Assembly (NCBI RefSeq): GCF_051622035.1
Contig: NC_135362.1
Span: 21,165,001 to 21,229,000, forward strand
Reading direction: 5' to 3'
Origin: Arctopsyche grandis
Taxonomy: Eukaryota > Arthropoda > Insecta > Trichoptera > Hydropsychidae
Length of the DNA: 64,000 nt
Under the pieces are notes generated by a model. It saw only the letters and a list, made by a program, of their open reading frames with translations. It did not search any database and had not been told where the DNA came from. Of this stretch, positions 1 through 10,751 are shown piece by piece (the stretch's first letter is position 1; each line of letters begins with the position of its first letter). The translations under genes and the position numbers were made by a program.

Positions 1-147
1 ACTCATAATATTACGGAAAAAATGTGTAAAAAAGTATATTTTTGACTTTCAGAATTCGCTAGATAATAATTAATTATAAATTTATTTATTTATTTTTACA
101 TAGATACATATATACTTCATAGGTATATTTTCAATCATTGCCAGAGT

Positions 148-1362
148 ATGATTATTGATCAGCAACATGGATTTCGTCCACAACGTTCAACGACCACAAA
201 TTTGTTGTCATTTTCTGGTTTTGTAACAGGTTCCTTGGATGCTAATATTCAAACAGATACTGTTTACACGGATTTCGAAAAGGCTTTCGACAAAGTAAAT
301 CACTCCATCCTTATCAATAAACTAATTGGTTATGGTTTCTCATATGGTCTCTCTCAGTTATTCACAAATTATCTCAAGGATCGACGTCAGTTTGTAAAAT
401 ATGGAATTTATTCTTCTGTTGAATACCCAACCTGCTCTGGTGTTCCACAGGGTTCTAATCTTGGCCCCTTACTATTCATTTTATTTGTTAATGATATTAG
501 GGAAATATTCCACAACTGCAACTTCTTATTATATGCAGATGATCTAAAACTTTTTAGGTGCGTTGAATCTTCTTCCGATGCTCTACTGCTACAGAGCGAT
601 TTAGATTCACTCGTTATTTGGTCACACTCAAATTGTCTTCCGATAAGCGTTGAAAAGTGTCACATTGTCTCTTTTTCCAGATCTCGATCATCAATTGAAT
701 TTGGTTACAATATTGATGGCTCTATTCTTGCCCGTCACACACATATCAAGGATTTGGGAATTACTTTTTCAAATATCTGGAATTTTAATTCTCATATCCA
801 AGATGTGTGCAATAGGGCTACAAAAACTTTAGGCTTCGTCATCAGAAACTCACGCGCCTTTAATAGCACCAGAGTGACGCGTTTACTGTATACTACATTG
901 GTGCGCAGTTTGCTTGAATCTGGTTCGGCCATATGGAGTCCTAATCATTTAAGGTACACGCTAATGTTAGAGAGGGTGCAAAGAAAATTTCTTCGCTATC
1001 TCTACATGAGAGAGTTTGGGCGCTATCCCTACTTATTTCCTAGTAAGTTTGTCATGGGCTCCTTGGGCTTTGACTCCTTAGCTTCACGTAGAAACAATCA
1101 TCTTGGTAAGCTTTTTCTAAAAATTCTAAGGGGTGAATATCATCTTCCTGAAGTTCTGTGTAATCTTAAACTTAGAGTACCTGAGAAACTGAGAGAATCT
1201 CGCTCCAGAACTCTATTCCTACCTATTCGGGCCAGGACTAATGTGCTTGATGACTCACCCCTTTCAAGAGCCATTCGACTATTTAACCTGCTTTCTGGGA
1301 GCCTTGATGTTTTTACTTCATCATACAGTTCTGTCAGGCAGCATATTTTAAATGACTTCTAG
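148..1362 (+). CDS. LINE reverse transcriptase, 5'-truncated
   Basis: Uninterrupted 404-codon reading frame encoding the reverse transcriptase of a non-LTR retrotransposon of the jockey/CR1 type. Visible motifs are QHGFRPQRST at residues 6-15, the first catalytic aspartate in TDFEKAFD (41-48), the GVPQGSNLGP block (98-107) and the catalytic YADD box (129-132). The thumb and C-terminal part follow, with a typical LINE ending around SPLSRAIRLFNLLSG. The apurinic endonuclease and ORF1 that a full element would carry are absent: only 147 AT-rich bases precede the frame in this window. The first ATG is probably not the original start, because the frame reads upstream as LINE-like residues (FFNHCQS). 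This is a 5'-truncated insertion whose remaining coding part has no stop, so it is fairly young. The clade assignment is by motif memory only. Confidence 0.9.
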   Translation: MIIDQQHGFRPQRSTTTNLLSFSGFVTGSLDANIQTDTVYTDFEKAFDKVNHSILINKLIGYGFSYGLSQLFTNYLKDRRQFVKYGIYSSVEYPTCSGVPQGSNLGPLLFILFVNDIREIFHNCNFLLYADDLKLFRCVESSSDALLLQSDLDSLVIWSHSNCLPISVEKCHIVSFSRSRSSIEFGYNIDGSILARHTHIKDLGITFSNIWNFNSHIQDVCNRATKTLGFVIRNSRAFNSTRVTRLLYTTLVRSLLESGSAIWSPNHLRYTLMLERVQRKFLRYLYMREFGRYPYLFPSKFVMGSLGFDSLASRRNNHLGKLFLKILRGEYHLPEVLCNLKLRVPEKLRESRSRTLFLPIRARTNVLDDSPLSRAIRLFNLLSGSLDVFTSSYSSVRQHILNDF

Positions 1363-1429
1363 CTACATACATATTTACACATGTTGTTTTCATTTTGTAA
1401 TGTTATTATTTAGCATAATGTGTATGTAT

Positions 1430-1471
1430 GTTGGTTTTATCTATATTTATATATGTATGCTATTTTTTATT

Positions 1472-1504
<33 letters not shown>

Positions 1505-1694
1505 GAGTAATTTATCTTTATTTATGTGTATTGATGTGTTTATGTGTATATGCATGTATAATGTTTGTATGTTTATGGATGTATGTAATGTATGTGTATA
1601 TGTATATGTATATGTGTATGTATGTATATGTATGTATATATGTGTGGGTATATATATATATATATATATATATGTGTATATGTATATATATATG

Positions 1695-1757
<63 letters not shown>

Positions 1758-1985
1758 GTATATGTATATGTATATATGTATGTATGTGTATATATGTATA
1801 TATATGTGTGTATGTATATGTATATATGTATATGTATGTGTGTATGTATATATATATATGTAGGTGTGTATGTATGTATATGTATATATGTGTATTTTTA
1901 TATTTATGAATGTATGTATCTGTATTTGTGTATACGTGTAAGAATTTGTGTATATATGGATGGTATACATATATGTTTATATAAT
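1430..1985. repeat. TA/TG compound microsatellite
   Basis: About 550 bp composed almost wholly of TATA, TATG and TGTA units, with a near-pure TA block at 1,695-1,748. Long open frames on both strands here encode only Y, I, C, V, M, H and T and are artefacts of the repeat. The tract lies inside the 3' untranslated region of the LINE and probably expanded after insertion. Confidence 0.95.
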
Positions 1986-2071
1986 TGTCTTTGGCCAGGA
2001 AGGTGCATTGGGTTTACCTGTTAGGCCTTCTTGGTGTAAATTAAATGAAAAAATAAATAAAAATAAATAAA

Positions 2072-2480
2072 ATATACGACAAAGGCCTAATAATGCGCCT
2101 TTCTAAACAATTAATTCTAAACATTGCAGCATTTTTATTACATAAATCGTATTTCGAAAGGCTACAGAACACGAAATTAACAATTAATTAATTAATGAAT
2201 TAATCCATAGAGACATCTATGGATTTAGACTTATACATACATTTTAGCATATTGAACATAAATCAAATTCAGATATTTGCGACATAGCGGGTATGATGGT
2301 TTTTACCAATTTGATGGAGGAACCGTTTCAACAATGAAAATCAGATAAATTGACAAACTCTGATCGACTTGAAGTCACAACTATCCAAGTCTGACTAGCA
2401 GCATTAAAGATTAGCACGGGATCGAACCCGGTAACCTCTCGGTGCAAAACATAAACGCAATCACCGAGCCATACTGCTGG
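2072..2480 (-). mobile_element. tRNA-headed SINE (head type B, LINE-like tail)
   Basis: Read on the minus strand, the element begins near 2,480 with a tRNA-like head (CAGTATGGCTCGGTGATTG, an A-box-like segment) and has a B-box-like GGGTTCGATCCC about 50 bases later. The body contains the shared SINE core (ATTTTCATTGTTGAAACGG). It ends in a tail (AGGCGCATTATTAGGCC) that matches the 3' end of the LINE at 1,990-2,070. A related head occurs on the plus strand at 16,940 and related tails at 18,245 and 57,955. Confidence 0.75.
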
Positions 2481-2489
2481 CTAATATTT

Positions 2490-3690
2490 CAAAACAAAAA
2501 ATTAAAATCACAATCAATAGAAAAAGCATTTGACTATTGATTAAAATACTCCTTTTTGGCACAGCAACACTAGATTTTGAATAAAAGACAGCATATTCGA
2601 ATTCAATGAGTCAAACTTGGTGAAAATTGGTTAATCACCACTCCGGTAATTTTTTTTGTTGCTCAGTGTTATTAGTCAACCTGGTGACTTATAATAATCA
2701 GTTTGTAGCATTAAGTCAAGTTTATATTGAAAATTTTAATTCACTTTGATTCTGATCATTTGTAATTTATCTATGTATGCATGTTGTGTTTGTGATAAAT
2801 TTTGATCTCGAGATTTTTTTAATCATTTGATTGTTTCAATATGTAATCGGCACTTATTTATCGTTAAGTCCCCCCTACCTGTCACAACTTTTTCTTTTTA
2901 AATGACTTCCTCAGGGGTTCCAAAATACGGGACAGCATGGCGGGGTGCCTCCGGATAACATCGCTCTCAAAGAAATCCCACAAGATGGAGAGTCGTCGGT
3001 TGTACGTGGGCGGCATACGGTCGCCGAATGTATTTATTGATGTTGTCCCCTGTCATTGATAAGCATGATTGAACGGTTACAAGTCGCGCGACAAAGCAAC
3101 AGCCTCCCGGGACGGCCGGAAGCCCTTTGAACGCCGCGTCCAGGAAAAGGGTGAAAAGCGCACACCCCATCCACCCCCGCCAAACACGAGTTTCCTCTCA
3201 TTGAAATTGATATGGAATTTTTTTGGCATTCAGTCATTTTTTTCGTTCGTGTTCACTTATTTCAAAACATATAATGTGGGAATTACGAACTTTGACTAAC
3301 GACATTCACTTTAAACGTAAAATACCTCATCAAAGGTATGTATTTATATGTATTACTGTATTATACACGTTGCCAAATATATGTATGTATGTAATTTTAT
3401 ACTACTTTTAAAACAAATTGTTATCAACTATATATGCGAAATGTTCTACCCAAATATTTTACAGAAAGTCTAAATATTTTACTCTTATGTAGACTTGTAC
3501 AATTTCATTAAAATATAATTAAAAAATATGTAAATTTAAAATTCATTGCTTTTAAGATTCAAAGCTGTTGAAGATTTTTGTAAAATCTGTTATATATTCC
3601 AGGAAACCTTCTTTTTAAAAATAGAGGTTTTAAATTTTCCTTAAACTAGAAATAAATACATATAATACATAAAATGTGTCATATCACTTA
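2490..3690. other. Intergenic spacer with a GC-richer island
   Basis: Mostly AT-rich sequence in which I see no gene. A GC-richer block at about 2,900-3,190, with several CpG dinucleotides and no convincing coding frame, contrasts with its surroundings. It could be a low-copy conserved non-coding element or an old repeat; the sequence alone does not decide. The short reading frames across it on both strands lack family features. Confidence 0.4.
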
Positions 3691-3691
3691 A

Positions 3692-4262
3692 ATGACTCGC
3701 TCGTTTACGAAACACAGCATTTATACTTCTCCTGAAATATCACACAGATGTCTCTATGACCAACGTTTAAAATTTTTTAAAATGCAGCCCCTAAAATCGC
3801 GCCATACCTTGCTTGATTTAATGTTCCTCCACAAAGCAATTAATAACAAAATTGATAGTACTGACATCCTAAATCATATATCGCTTTCCATACCCTTTAG
3901 ATACCCTAGATTCCCCTTTACTAAATCCTTCCATATCCCTGTCTGTAATTATGTAGAACCTATAATGAAGTAAACTCTGCAAGATGTAATATAGATATTT
4001 TTAGTGATTCCATTATGATGTTTAGGAAGAAATTATTATTATTATTGTAATCTAATTATTAATATTATTATTATTGTTGTCTTAATTGTTCTACTGTATT
4101 CTAGATTAATTGTTTAATATTTAAAAATAATTTGTTATATACTTAAATAATGTTGTGCACACCTATAAGTGATGTACATACATACCAGAATCATAAATAT
4201 GTAAAAAAATATATTGTGTAATGTATGTACATTATTGGTGAGCCTTTTTAAATAAATAAAAT
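3692..4262 (+). mobile_element. LINE C-terminal fragment
   Basis: A 93-codon frame (3,692-3,973) contains HTLLDLMFLHKAINNKID followed by ILNHISLSIPFRYPR, the pattern seen near the C-terminus of jockey/CR1-type LINE polymerases. It is followed by an AT-rich 3' untranslated region and ends in AAATAAATAAAATGA at about 4,250. Nothing upstream encodes the catalytic reverse transcriptase motifs, so this is a heavily 5'-truncated copy. It differs from the LINE at 148-1,362 in its visible C-terminal sequence. Confidence 0.6.
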
Positions 4263-4264
4263 GA

Positions 4265-4960
4265 ATTTAAACAGCGTTTGCCAATGAAAAAACTCTTAAA
4301 AGATTTAGTGATCTTAAGGTGCAAAGTATTTTTTTTTAAGTCTATGTAAATAAATAACATAAATCCAGTGATAATATTCTTTCTCGTGTGCAATATATGT
4401 ATTTATTGAACGTGGGAATAATTAATTAAATGTTGAATAAAATATTTTCGTGCAATATATGAGTACATTATATTTGTACAACTGAAAATGATCAAAATTA
4501 AAGTTCAACTAACTATCACCCATTTAAAATTAATACGGGTTTAATTATTTACTATTAAACTTAACTTTTTAAAAATTGAAATTCAACTCAACCTTCAAAT
4601 ATTAATTTTCGCTTTACAACTTTTGCACAAAAAAATAATGTTTAAAATTTAATTATAAAAAAAAACAGGTAAGTATACAATGAGCATCCTCACGTTCATA
4701 TTTAAGCAAAATAAATCCCCTTTATTTTGCTTCGTTCAATCGTAAATTCGCTTAGAACTGAAGGAAATGATTTCGTTCGTATGTATACTTAGTGGGTTGC
4801 GGGATTTGGAAAATCCGTGTACGTTTTCGTACGATGTTATCCCTTAATTTTGTGCACGTTCCAAATTTCATTTTCTATCCACATAGAGTAAAGTATTTCC
4901 CTGTTTTCGAGCAATATAAAAAGATGGATACACCCAATAGGAGTGCTTTGTGCAAAATAT
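4265..4960. other. AT-rich spacer
   Basis: No gene, repeat family or structured element recognised. The sequence is very AT-rich with short homopolymer runs. Confidence 0.5.
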
Positions 4961-4979
4961 GATTAAGTAAAAGGTTTCT

Positions 4980-5500
4980 TATGTAGGACGATACGCACAA
5001 TATTACGCGGCCCATGTTCACATGTAACCGCGACGTGCATATATTTTATTTTATACCGGAAAATATCCGAGGAAAATACAACACTCTTTCTCCCGCACAG
5101 CAAGTATTCACATTGATTAAATTCATCCAGTCTCAAATTACAACGGCGCGACATTTTATCACGTGTTTGGAAATATTTTCGGTAAGCCGTTGGTTCAATG
5201 GGCTTATGTTACAGTATGTATGTATGTGTAATATATCGCGATACATAAATATGAGTGTTGTGTATTGTACGTACGTACATACATATATCCGCGTGGAGAA
5301 ACATTTCGTGGAATTTTCCCGGCGGCTTGTGCGCCCGGTAACGGCCGTTTTCCGGGAAATCTGTATTGGGGCGAGTTTCCCGGAACCGGCCGTTGTTTAA
5401 ACAATGGCCCGCGCAGTGCGAATTGTTACTTAAATATTTATGGAGGCCGGGCCGTTAGGGGAGCGCGTACACACCACACATCATCCGGCCATCAGGGGCT
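4980..5500. other. GC-richer island, possible regulatory DNA
   Basis: About 500 bp with many more CpG dinucleotides than the flanks, including an internal short inverted motif around 5,330-5,395 (CCGGTAACGGCCG and GGAACCGGCCG). Frames of up to 128 codons exist on both strands, but none resembles a known family. I read this as non-coding, possibly conserved regulatory DNA. Confidence 0.35.
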
Positions 5501-5692
5501 CTCAACTGGCAGATTACCATTGAAAAAATGTTTAATAAATCAACACGTTATGTTCGTCAACATTTTGAATGTATGCACATAATTTAAGTTTGAATTGAAA
5601 AACAATTACAGGAAATTGAGGTGAAAAATAACATATTATAAGTATGTTTCTTATTTATTTAACTGAAAATTAATATATATACGTGTGTGTAC

Positions 5693-6053
5693 GGGTTTGG
5701 TGCAAACGATCGAAAAGCGCCAGACAGATTGAACCACAGATTAACTGGATGGCTGCTTTAAACGCAATTCTCGACTTCACGAATGAAAAATTGCACATCA
5801 GATGACGAGTAACCTTTTCGATGTGCACAGATGCAATTATTAAAATTGAGTTGGATCTTTCTGGCGAGTTTTTAATAATTTAATAAGGTAAAATTCGGAA
5901 CTAAAGTATTAGAAGCACAGAACGTATACAGTGTAGGTATGTTGGGACTTCGGGTAGATTTCGCTTAGTGTAAGTGCGAGCAGTGCGCACGTATAAGGTA
6001 TACGTGTCGTTAATCTGTCTGTCTGGCGCTTTTCGATCGTTTGCACCGCATCG
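5693..6053. mobile_element. MITE, GGTGCAAACG family, copy 1
   Basis: A 361-bp non-autonomous DNA element. Terminal inverted repeats of about 29 bp start GGTGCAAACGATCGAAAAG and end with the complement. It is flanked by the direct repeat GTGTGTAC at 5,685-5,692 and 6,054-6,061. Related copies lie at 21,546 and 34,451. The centre carries a segment beginning TTGCACATCAGATGA that is shared by all three copies. The superfamily is uncertain: the 8-9 bp target duplication fits hAT, Mutator-like or Merlin. Confidence 0.85.
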
Positions 6054-6109
6054 GTGTGTACATATGTGCGTACTTGAGTATTTACATAAAAAAATATTTA
6101 TTTTATTTT

Positions 6110-6195
6110 ATTCAAAATTATAACAGGTTTACTTTTTAGGTGTACCTAACAAGTAAACCCAATGGTCATTCCTGGCCAAAGTACGAAAATTTATT
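6110..6195 (-). repeat. LINE/SINE 3' tail fragment
   Basis: On the minus strand this reads TTGGCCAGGAATGACCATTG followed by GGTTTACTTGTTAGG and an A-rich end. It is a diverged copy of the 3' tail of the LINE at 148-2,070. Only the tail is recognisable, so it may come from a severely truncated LINE or SINE. Confidence 0.6.
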
Positions 6196-6221
6196 GTAAT
6201 ACAATTTGTAAAATATAATAT

Positions 6222-6583
6222 ACTAGTTGTTTTACCCGGCTTCGCTCAGTATTTGTAATATAAACAGCTTAAACATGACTAATCTAATAGTAAACATTTT
6301 ATTGAATAGTTTTATTTTATATAAATTTATTTGAATACTCATTTGTTTTTTTATTATATAATTGACTGTCACGAACAAACAAAAATATATACTAAGTCTC
6401 TTTCGATATTATATGTATACCAGAATCCGACGCCTGCGCCCCCGGGTATTTCGAATCCTTTGAATCGAAAAAAATCGAATCGGTACCTATGAATCAAAAA
6501 AAAAATAAATCGAATGTGTTGTCTACGAACCAACCAAACGAGGTTACATATATGCAAAGTCTCTTTTGAAATTATATATTATA
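6222..6583 (+). mobile_element. ACTAG...CCCGGC repeat, copy 1
   Basis: Member of a dispersed family that begins ACTAGTTGTTTTACCCGGCT and ends CTTTTGAAATTATATATTA. It shares the internal start block (AACAGCTTAAACATG, TAATCTAATAGTAAA) with copies at 18,374, 32,525, 40,030, 51,438 (minus) and 58,342. It carries two diverged 3'-end motifs (about 6,395 and 6,555), so it may be a composite of two insertions. No protein is encoded. The class is not established. Confidence 0.7.
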
Positions 6584-6766
6584 ACTAGTTGTTTTACCCG
6601 GCGTCACTCAGTATTTGTTGAATCAAATAGTAAATATTCATTTGTTTTTTTATTAATTTTTTTTTAAATCAAACAAAATATAATATTCAACCAATTGAAT
6701 TGTCGTCATAGAAACTTCAACCAAAGATACAAACTTACAAAATCTCTTTCGAAATTATATATTAGG
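6584..6766 (+). mobile_element. ACTAG...CCCGGC repeat, copy 2 (shortened)
   Basis: Begins directly after copy 1 with ACTAGTTGTTTTACCCGGCG and ends CTCTTTCGAAATTATATATT at about 6,766. It lacks most of the interior and is about 180 bp. The head-to-tail arrangement with copy 1 suggests either insertion at a preferred site or local duplication. Confidence 0.7.
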
Positions 6767-6809
6767 TTTAAAAATACACATATGTAACACGATGAAATGA
6801 AACACGCTT

Positions 6810-7060
6810 GCATTCGTTTCTGTTTTGGGTAACTCTCATCCATCTAATCCCACATATTTTTCTAATTTCGTCCACTTATGTATCTCCTCTGTGGCCTTCC
6901 TTGCACCCTTTTACATTTTATCGGGTAGCATTCGAGCACTTCTTCGTCCATCTATCATCCGTTCTTCCAGCTACGTGACCTGCAAATTGCCATTTCAATC
7001 TCTTTACTCTCACCATTATAATTTTTTTTTCTCTTCTCTATTATATATATTTTCGAACAT
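6810..7060 (-). mobile_element. RTE-like LINE C-terminal fragment
   Basis: Read on the minus strand, the sequence encodes, with interruptions, RLKWQFAGHVAGRTDDRWTK and later VDEIRKICGIRWMRVTQNR. This is the conserved tail downstream of the reverse transcriptase in RTE-type endonuclease/reverse transcriptases, as remembered from many insect genomes. A plus-strand copy of the same region is at 12,866-13,215. Stops and frameshifts mark it as dead. Confidence 0.7.
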
Positions 7061-7064
7061 TGTT

Positions 7065-8260
7065 GGAGCATTAGGGATGGCCTACACTTAAATAAATTAC
7101 CAAATATCAACCACCTTTGTCATACTTCTCACCTACATTTTCCATTCTCTCTTCGCAATGCCAAACGTTCTTTAAAAATATATAAAAATATAATACATGT
7201 AGTAACAATCATTCTATATTAACTACTTTTTCAAATAAATAATTTAATCAGATTTATATATTTTTCGCTTAGATATATTATACATTTCACGCTTAGATAT
7301 ATTATATATTTAAATTTTATAATATTCAATAAATAAAATGAAGCATTTCTGTAAAATTTTTCACACAGTAAACAAATCGCGATAGCAATAAATATTCAGA
7401 TGAAACAGAAGTTTCTTTCGCTTGGAAAATTATTTTGAACAACACTTCCGCGATGAGAGTTTTCCTTTTTTTCTGCCCAGCTCGGTTTTTCACACCTGCT
7501 GCAACCCCGCAGGACTGGACTTCCAGCGAGATGTTTCATCACTATCATTTATTTCTGTAGCAAAAGGCAATATATCTAGAGTACCTGGAGTTAATTTAAT
7601 GCCAGAGAAAAGAAAACATCATTGAATCCATCTTATATGCGTTAGTAAAATACGTAGAATATATTCGAATAGACATACCTATGTAGATAGATACAAGTAC
7701 ATTAGGGAATTAAATCACGCTCAAAATTCAGATTGAGTTTCTCAATTTGGGAAAACGTGAGGCTGGAAACTTTTAATAACATAAAATTGCCTCCAGGGCT
7801 TTCCAACTTGTGAATAAAATTCGACCTTATTGAATTCCATTGAGGCTTAGAATGTCGATACAAGTCAAACCTCGCCAATTCGATTAAACAAGAGACTAAA
7901 TTAAAAGTTCATTTTATGAATCATACACATGACATATCAACTTTGAAAGTCTCTTATCAAGATAGTATACAGAGATATATTAATTACCAACAGTTATTTT
8001 ATTTAAAATTACATATTATTTATTAGATAACTCCTACCTATAAGGCATACTTCGCACCTCCGTCTATAAAAATAGCGATTTGGAAACAAGAGTACAATAA
8101 TAAATTCATATAATTTAATGCATTTATTTTATTTCATATTATTTTAGCACAGTTTTATCAGTTGATGGGTCGTGTCTTCAAATCTTGGCTAAATTTAAAC
8201 ATTTATTAAATTTTCTCGATGATTACAAGAATATTTGTCTATCGATGTTGTCAACATAAC
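7065..8260. other. AT-rich spacer
   Basis: No gene recognised. Short AT-rich direct repeats occur near 7,255-7,310 (CGCTTAGATATATTATA twice). A slightly GC-richer patch at 7,410-7,620 contains a 67-codon frame without family features. Confidence 0.45.
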
Positions 8261-8261
8261 A

Positions 8262-8580
8262 GCAGCATAGATTAGATTAGCGTGTAATTCTTTCAATTGT
8301 GTGGTCACGAGCTCAACACCTGGCTATGCTGCTGCCCAGACTTTGGATATGTGACTCCAAGGTCAATCGTTTCCTATCAGAGTTTACCAATTTATTTAAT
8401 TGAAACGGTTCCAAGAAATTGACAAACCTGTCCTATTTCTCGCAAAATTATAGTTTTAAGCATCTCGAATTCGCTGATTTATAACAACGCTGCAAAATTG
8501 TTCATAGATGTCTCTTTGATTGTTAATCGATGTTTCATAAAGACATCTAATCTAATCTAGTTTTAATCGAATTTACAATT
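8262..8580 (+). mobile_element. Degenerate SINE sharing the common core
   Basis: Contains the SINE core shared with copies at 29,890, 30,790 (minus) and 33,979: GACTTTGGATATGTGACTCC, then TCGTTTCCTATCAGAGTTTA and TTGAAACGGTTCC. The tRNA-like head (around GATTAGCGTG to AGCTCAACACC) is badly decayed. The 3' end runs into repeated AATCTAATCTAG motifs. Confidence 0.6.
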
Positions 8581-8581
8581 T

Positions 8582-9290
8582 ATTATTTATTTATTTATTT
8601 ACAAATTTGCCATAGTGACTTTACAGATTAGCTCCAAGTCGTCACTATGGCTACATATAAAGAAAATTATACAATAAAATGCAAATATATTAATTAAAAA
8701 CAAATATGGATAAAACAAATATAAAAATGCGAAATATAAAAATATAAAAATATGAAACATAAAATAGTGGATTTACTTAAATAAAATTGGAGACTCTAGT
8801 TGACACATGCCGTAATACTATGAATTTAAAAGATTTCTTATTTCCAATATTTTTATTAGCTTCACTCTCCTAGTCCAGTGACATTCCTGTCCGTCAAAAA
8901 AATCTGATCTGATTTTGAACCACTTCCACTCTTTATTTTCGACTCCGACTCTAACTCCGCTCGAAATGCTCTGACTCCGACTATACAGCACTGGTAAAAT
9001 CCAACTGCTGTCTGATTTTGCTATAATTGTTTAACTTACCATCAAAAATCATAAGCCGTTCCCAGTTTCCATTCTTTTTTCGAGAAACCACTGAAGAAAA
9101 CAACCTTTTGCAAAAAAACTTTTTGGAGTAGAACAAATCGCAAAAATGTTTGGGTCCAATTGAGTATTCAAAAAGAAATCAAACAATGCCATACTAGATT
9201 TATTACAACATGATCTTAGTTGATGGTTGTTTCGGCGAAATCTTTAATGAAATACTAACCTACATATTGCAGAGGCGTTGTAAATTTCAG
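8582..9290. other. Spacer with retroelement tail and GACTCCGACT relic
   Basis: The first 80 bp look like the A-rich 3' end of a minus-strand LINE or SINE (on the minus strand TTGGAGCTAATCTGTAAAG leading into AAATAAATAAA). At 8,935-8,995 the motif ACTCCGACTCTAACTCCG resembles an end of the GGCTGTGGAGTCGG family seen at 22,373 and 39,871. No gene is seen. Confidence 0.45.
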
Positions 9291-9294
9291 TCGC

Positions 9295-9660
9295 GAAGCA
9301 GGCGTCCGTGGATCCACTAATATCGTATTCATTAATATATTGTTCGCAATGGGCGTTTAACGGGGGCGTTAGTTACGCTGACTCCCATCTCCAATTAATC
9401 ATCTCACTAAGATGTATACGGCCGTCCGCCGTCGTAAATAATGCGAGCAGAAAGCCCCCGGCGCGCCAGCAACCACCGGCGCCAATTTTACATATGTCTT
9501 CCTTAATTGAGAAGACTTCTGGCAGAAGGCAATAATTATACATTATTATTTACATTTGCAGAGCGCACCGCCCCTGGAGTTCAGAGACAGGGCGCCCGGC
9601 CACGTTCGATACGCCCACATCTCCACCCCCTCCCCCTCCCCCACACACTCTCGATACGAC
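9295..9660. other. GC-richer island, possible regulatory DNA
   Basis: About 360 bp of higher GC with CpG-rich stretches (AGAAAGCCCCCGGCGCGCC near 9,452). The frames here are short and show no recognised domain. The compositional contrast with the flanks suggests low-copy DNA under a different constraint, possibly an enhancer. Confidence 0.3.
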
Positions 9661-9904
9661 CTGTATTGTTACGAAAACTCTTTATTACACCCCACTCTAA
9701 TCTTCTATATATTCGAAACACTTATTTCTACACACTGATTGTTCATATAGACGTTATACCGACAATGCGCATGCGCAGTTTATTAACTAACGGCCCAAAG
9801 ATTTCAATAAATAATGAAAAAATTGTAATAAAATAAACTGTAATTTGTTAAAGAAGATAACAGTACAAAAATGAAAATCGTAATCAATAATAGTAGTCGC
9901 AATA

Positions 9905-10545
9905 GTAGTACACAAAATTCTGGAACTTTAAAAAGAATAAAATAAAATAATTGTGGTAAAAAAAGCAAAACAAGCTTTTTATTATTGTTAAATAATGTAA
10001 TAAATAAATATCACTCGTTGACCAAACCGGGCAAAATGGCAAAGTTTCAAAACGATCCGGCAAAGCAATGGTACAAAATGATGATACGAATAGCAAAGTT
10101 TCAAAACCAGTTGTAATAGCACAAAATGGAAGAATGCAGGATATAATATAATATGTATGTTGTCAAACCAATGAGCGAAGTGAAATATAGAAGGGCTTTG
10201 TAAAAATAAGCTAATGGTACAAAAATGTAATTTGTTAAATAAGATAACAGTACATAAATGTAAAACGTTAAGAAGTTTTAGAAGAATTTCTTTACATGAC
10301 CAAATATAAAATCTCAGTATGTACATATTATATTACCTTTAAATCACGTCCATATACCCCAAGCTTTCGTCCATATGTACATACTAAGCTTTTATATTTG
10401 ATCATATAAAGAAATTCTTCTAATTCTACTTAACGCTTTAGATAATTGTACAATAATAAGAAATTGTTTTTAAAAAGCTTTTTTTCCACAATTATTTTAT
10501 TTTATGTTCCAGAATTCCAGAATTCTAAGAATTCCAAAATTTTGT
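9905..10545. mobile_element. Foldback element with nested inverted repeats
   Basis: Inverted outer segments lie at about 9,915-9,990 (AAATAATTGTGG, CAAGCTTTTTATTATTG) and 10,450-10,535 (CCACAATTATTTTATTTTA). Inverted inner segments lie at about 10,258-10,325 and 10,374-10,440 (GAAGAATTTCTTTACATGA against TCATATAAAGAAATTCTTC). A short direct duplication (TAATTTGTTAA..AAGATAACAGTACA) occurs at 9,841 and 10,227. Together these make a roughly 630-bp imperfect hairpin, as expected of a foldback-type DNA element. No transposase is encoded. Exact ends are not determined. Confidence 0.6.
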
Positions 10546-10751
10546 GCTTTGTCACTTGATTTAGAGCAGCATAATTCTTCAATGCGCAGTATATTTAGTA
10601 ATTTCAATCGAATTTGTTGAATCTTATAAAAATATGCTGGTTACCTGACAACTCGTTCACAGATTTTCCGTAAACCGATGATGCGCTCCAGGCATTACGT
10701 ATACGGCCATCTCTTTCTCACCCCGTCTGTTCACCATGATCTTGTTTACTA

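Larger units (their letters stand above)
148..2070 (+). mobile_element. 5'-truncated LINE with microsatellite-filled 3'UTR
   Basis: The element consists of the reverse transcriptase frame, a 3' untranslated region largely made of TA/TG microsatellite (about 1,430-1,985), then a conserved 3' tail (1,990-2,070) beginning TTGGCCAGGAAGGTGCATTG and ending in an AAATAAATAAAA-type tail. The same tail occurs in SINEs at 2,072-2,110 (minus), 18,245-18,315 and 57,955-58,030, and as a fragment at 6,110-6,195 (minus). The LINE is joined directly to a minus-strand SINE at about 2,070, so two A-rich tails meet. The left boundary is not defined because no target-site duplication could be matched. Confidence 0.8.

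Noticed and set aside
1428-2024. Long open frames on both strands encoding Y, I, C, V, M-rich proteins
   Set aside because: They coincide with the TA/TG microsatellite; absence of stops is a result of the repeat period, and composition is unlike any protein family.
3069-3299. 76-codon frame in the GC-richer block near 3,100
   Set aside because: Overlapping frames on the other strand are equally long, no domain is visible, and no splice sites frame it.
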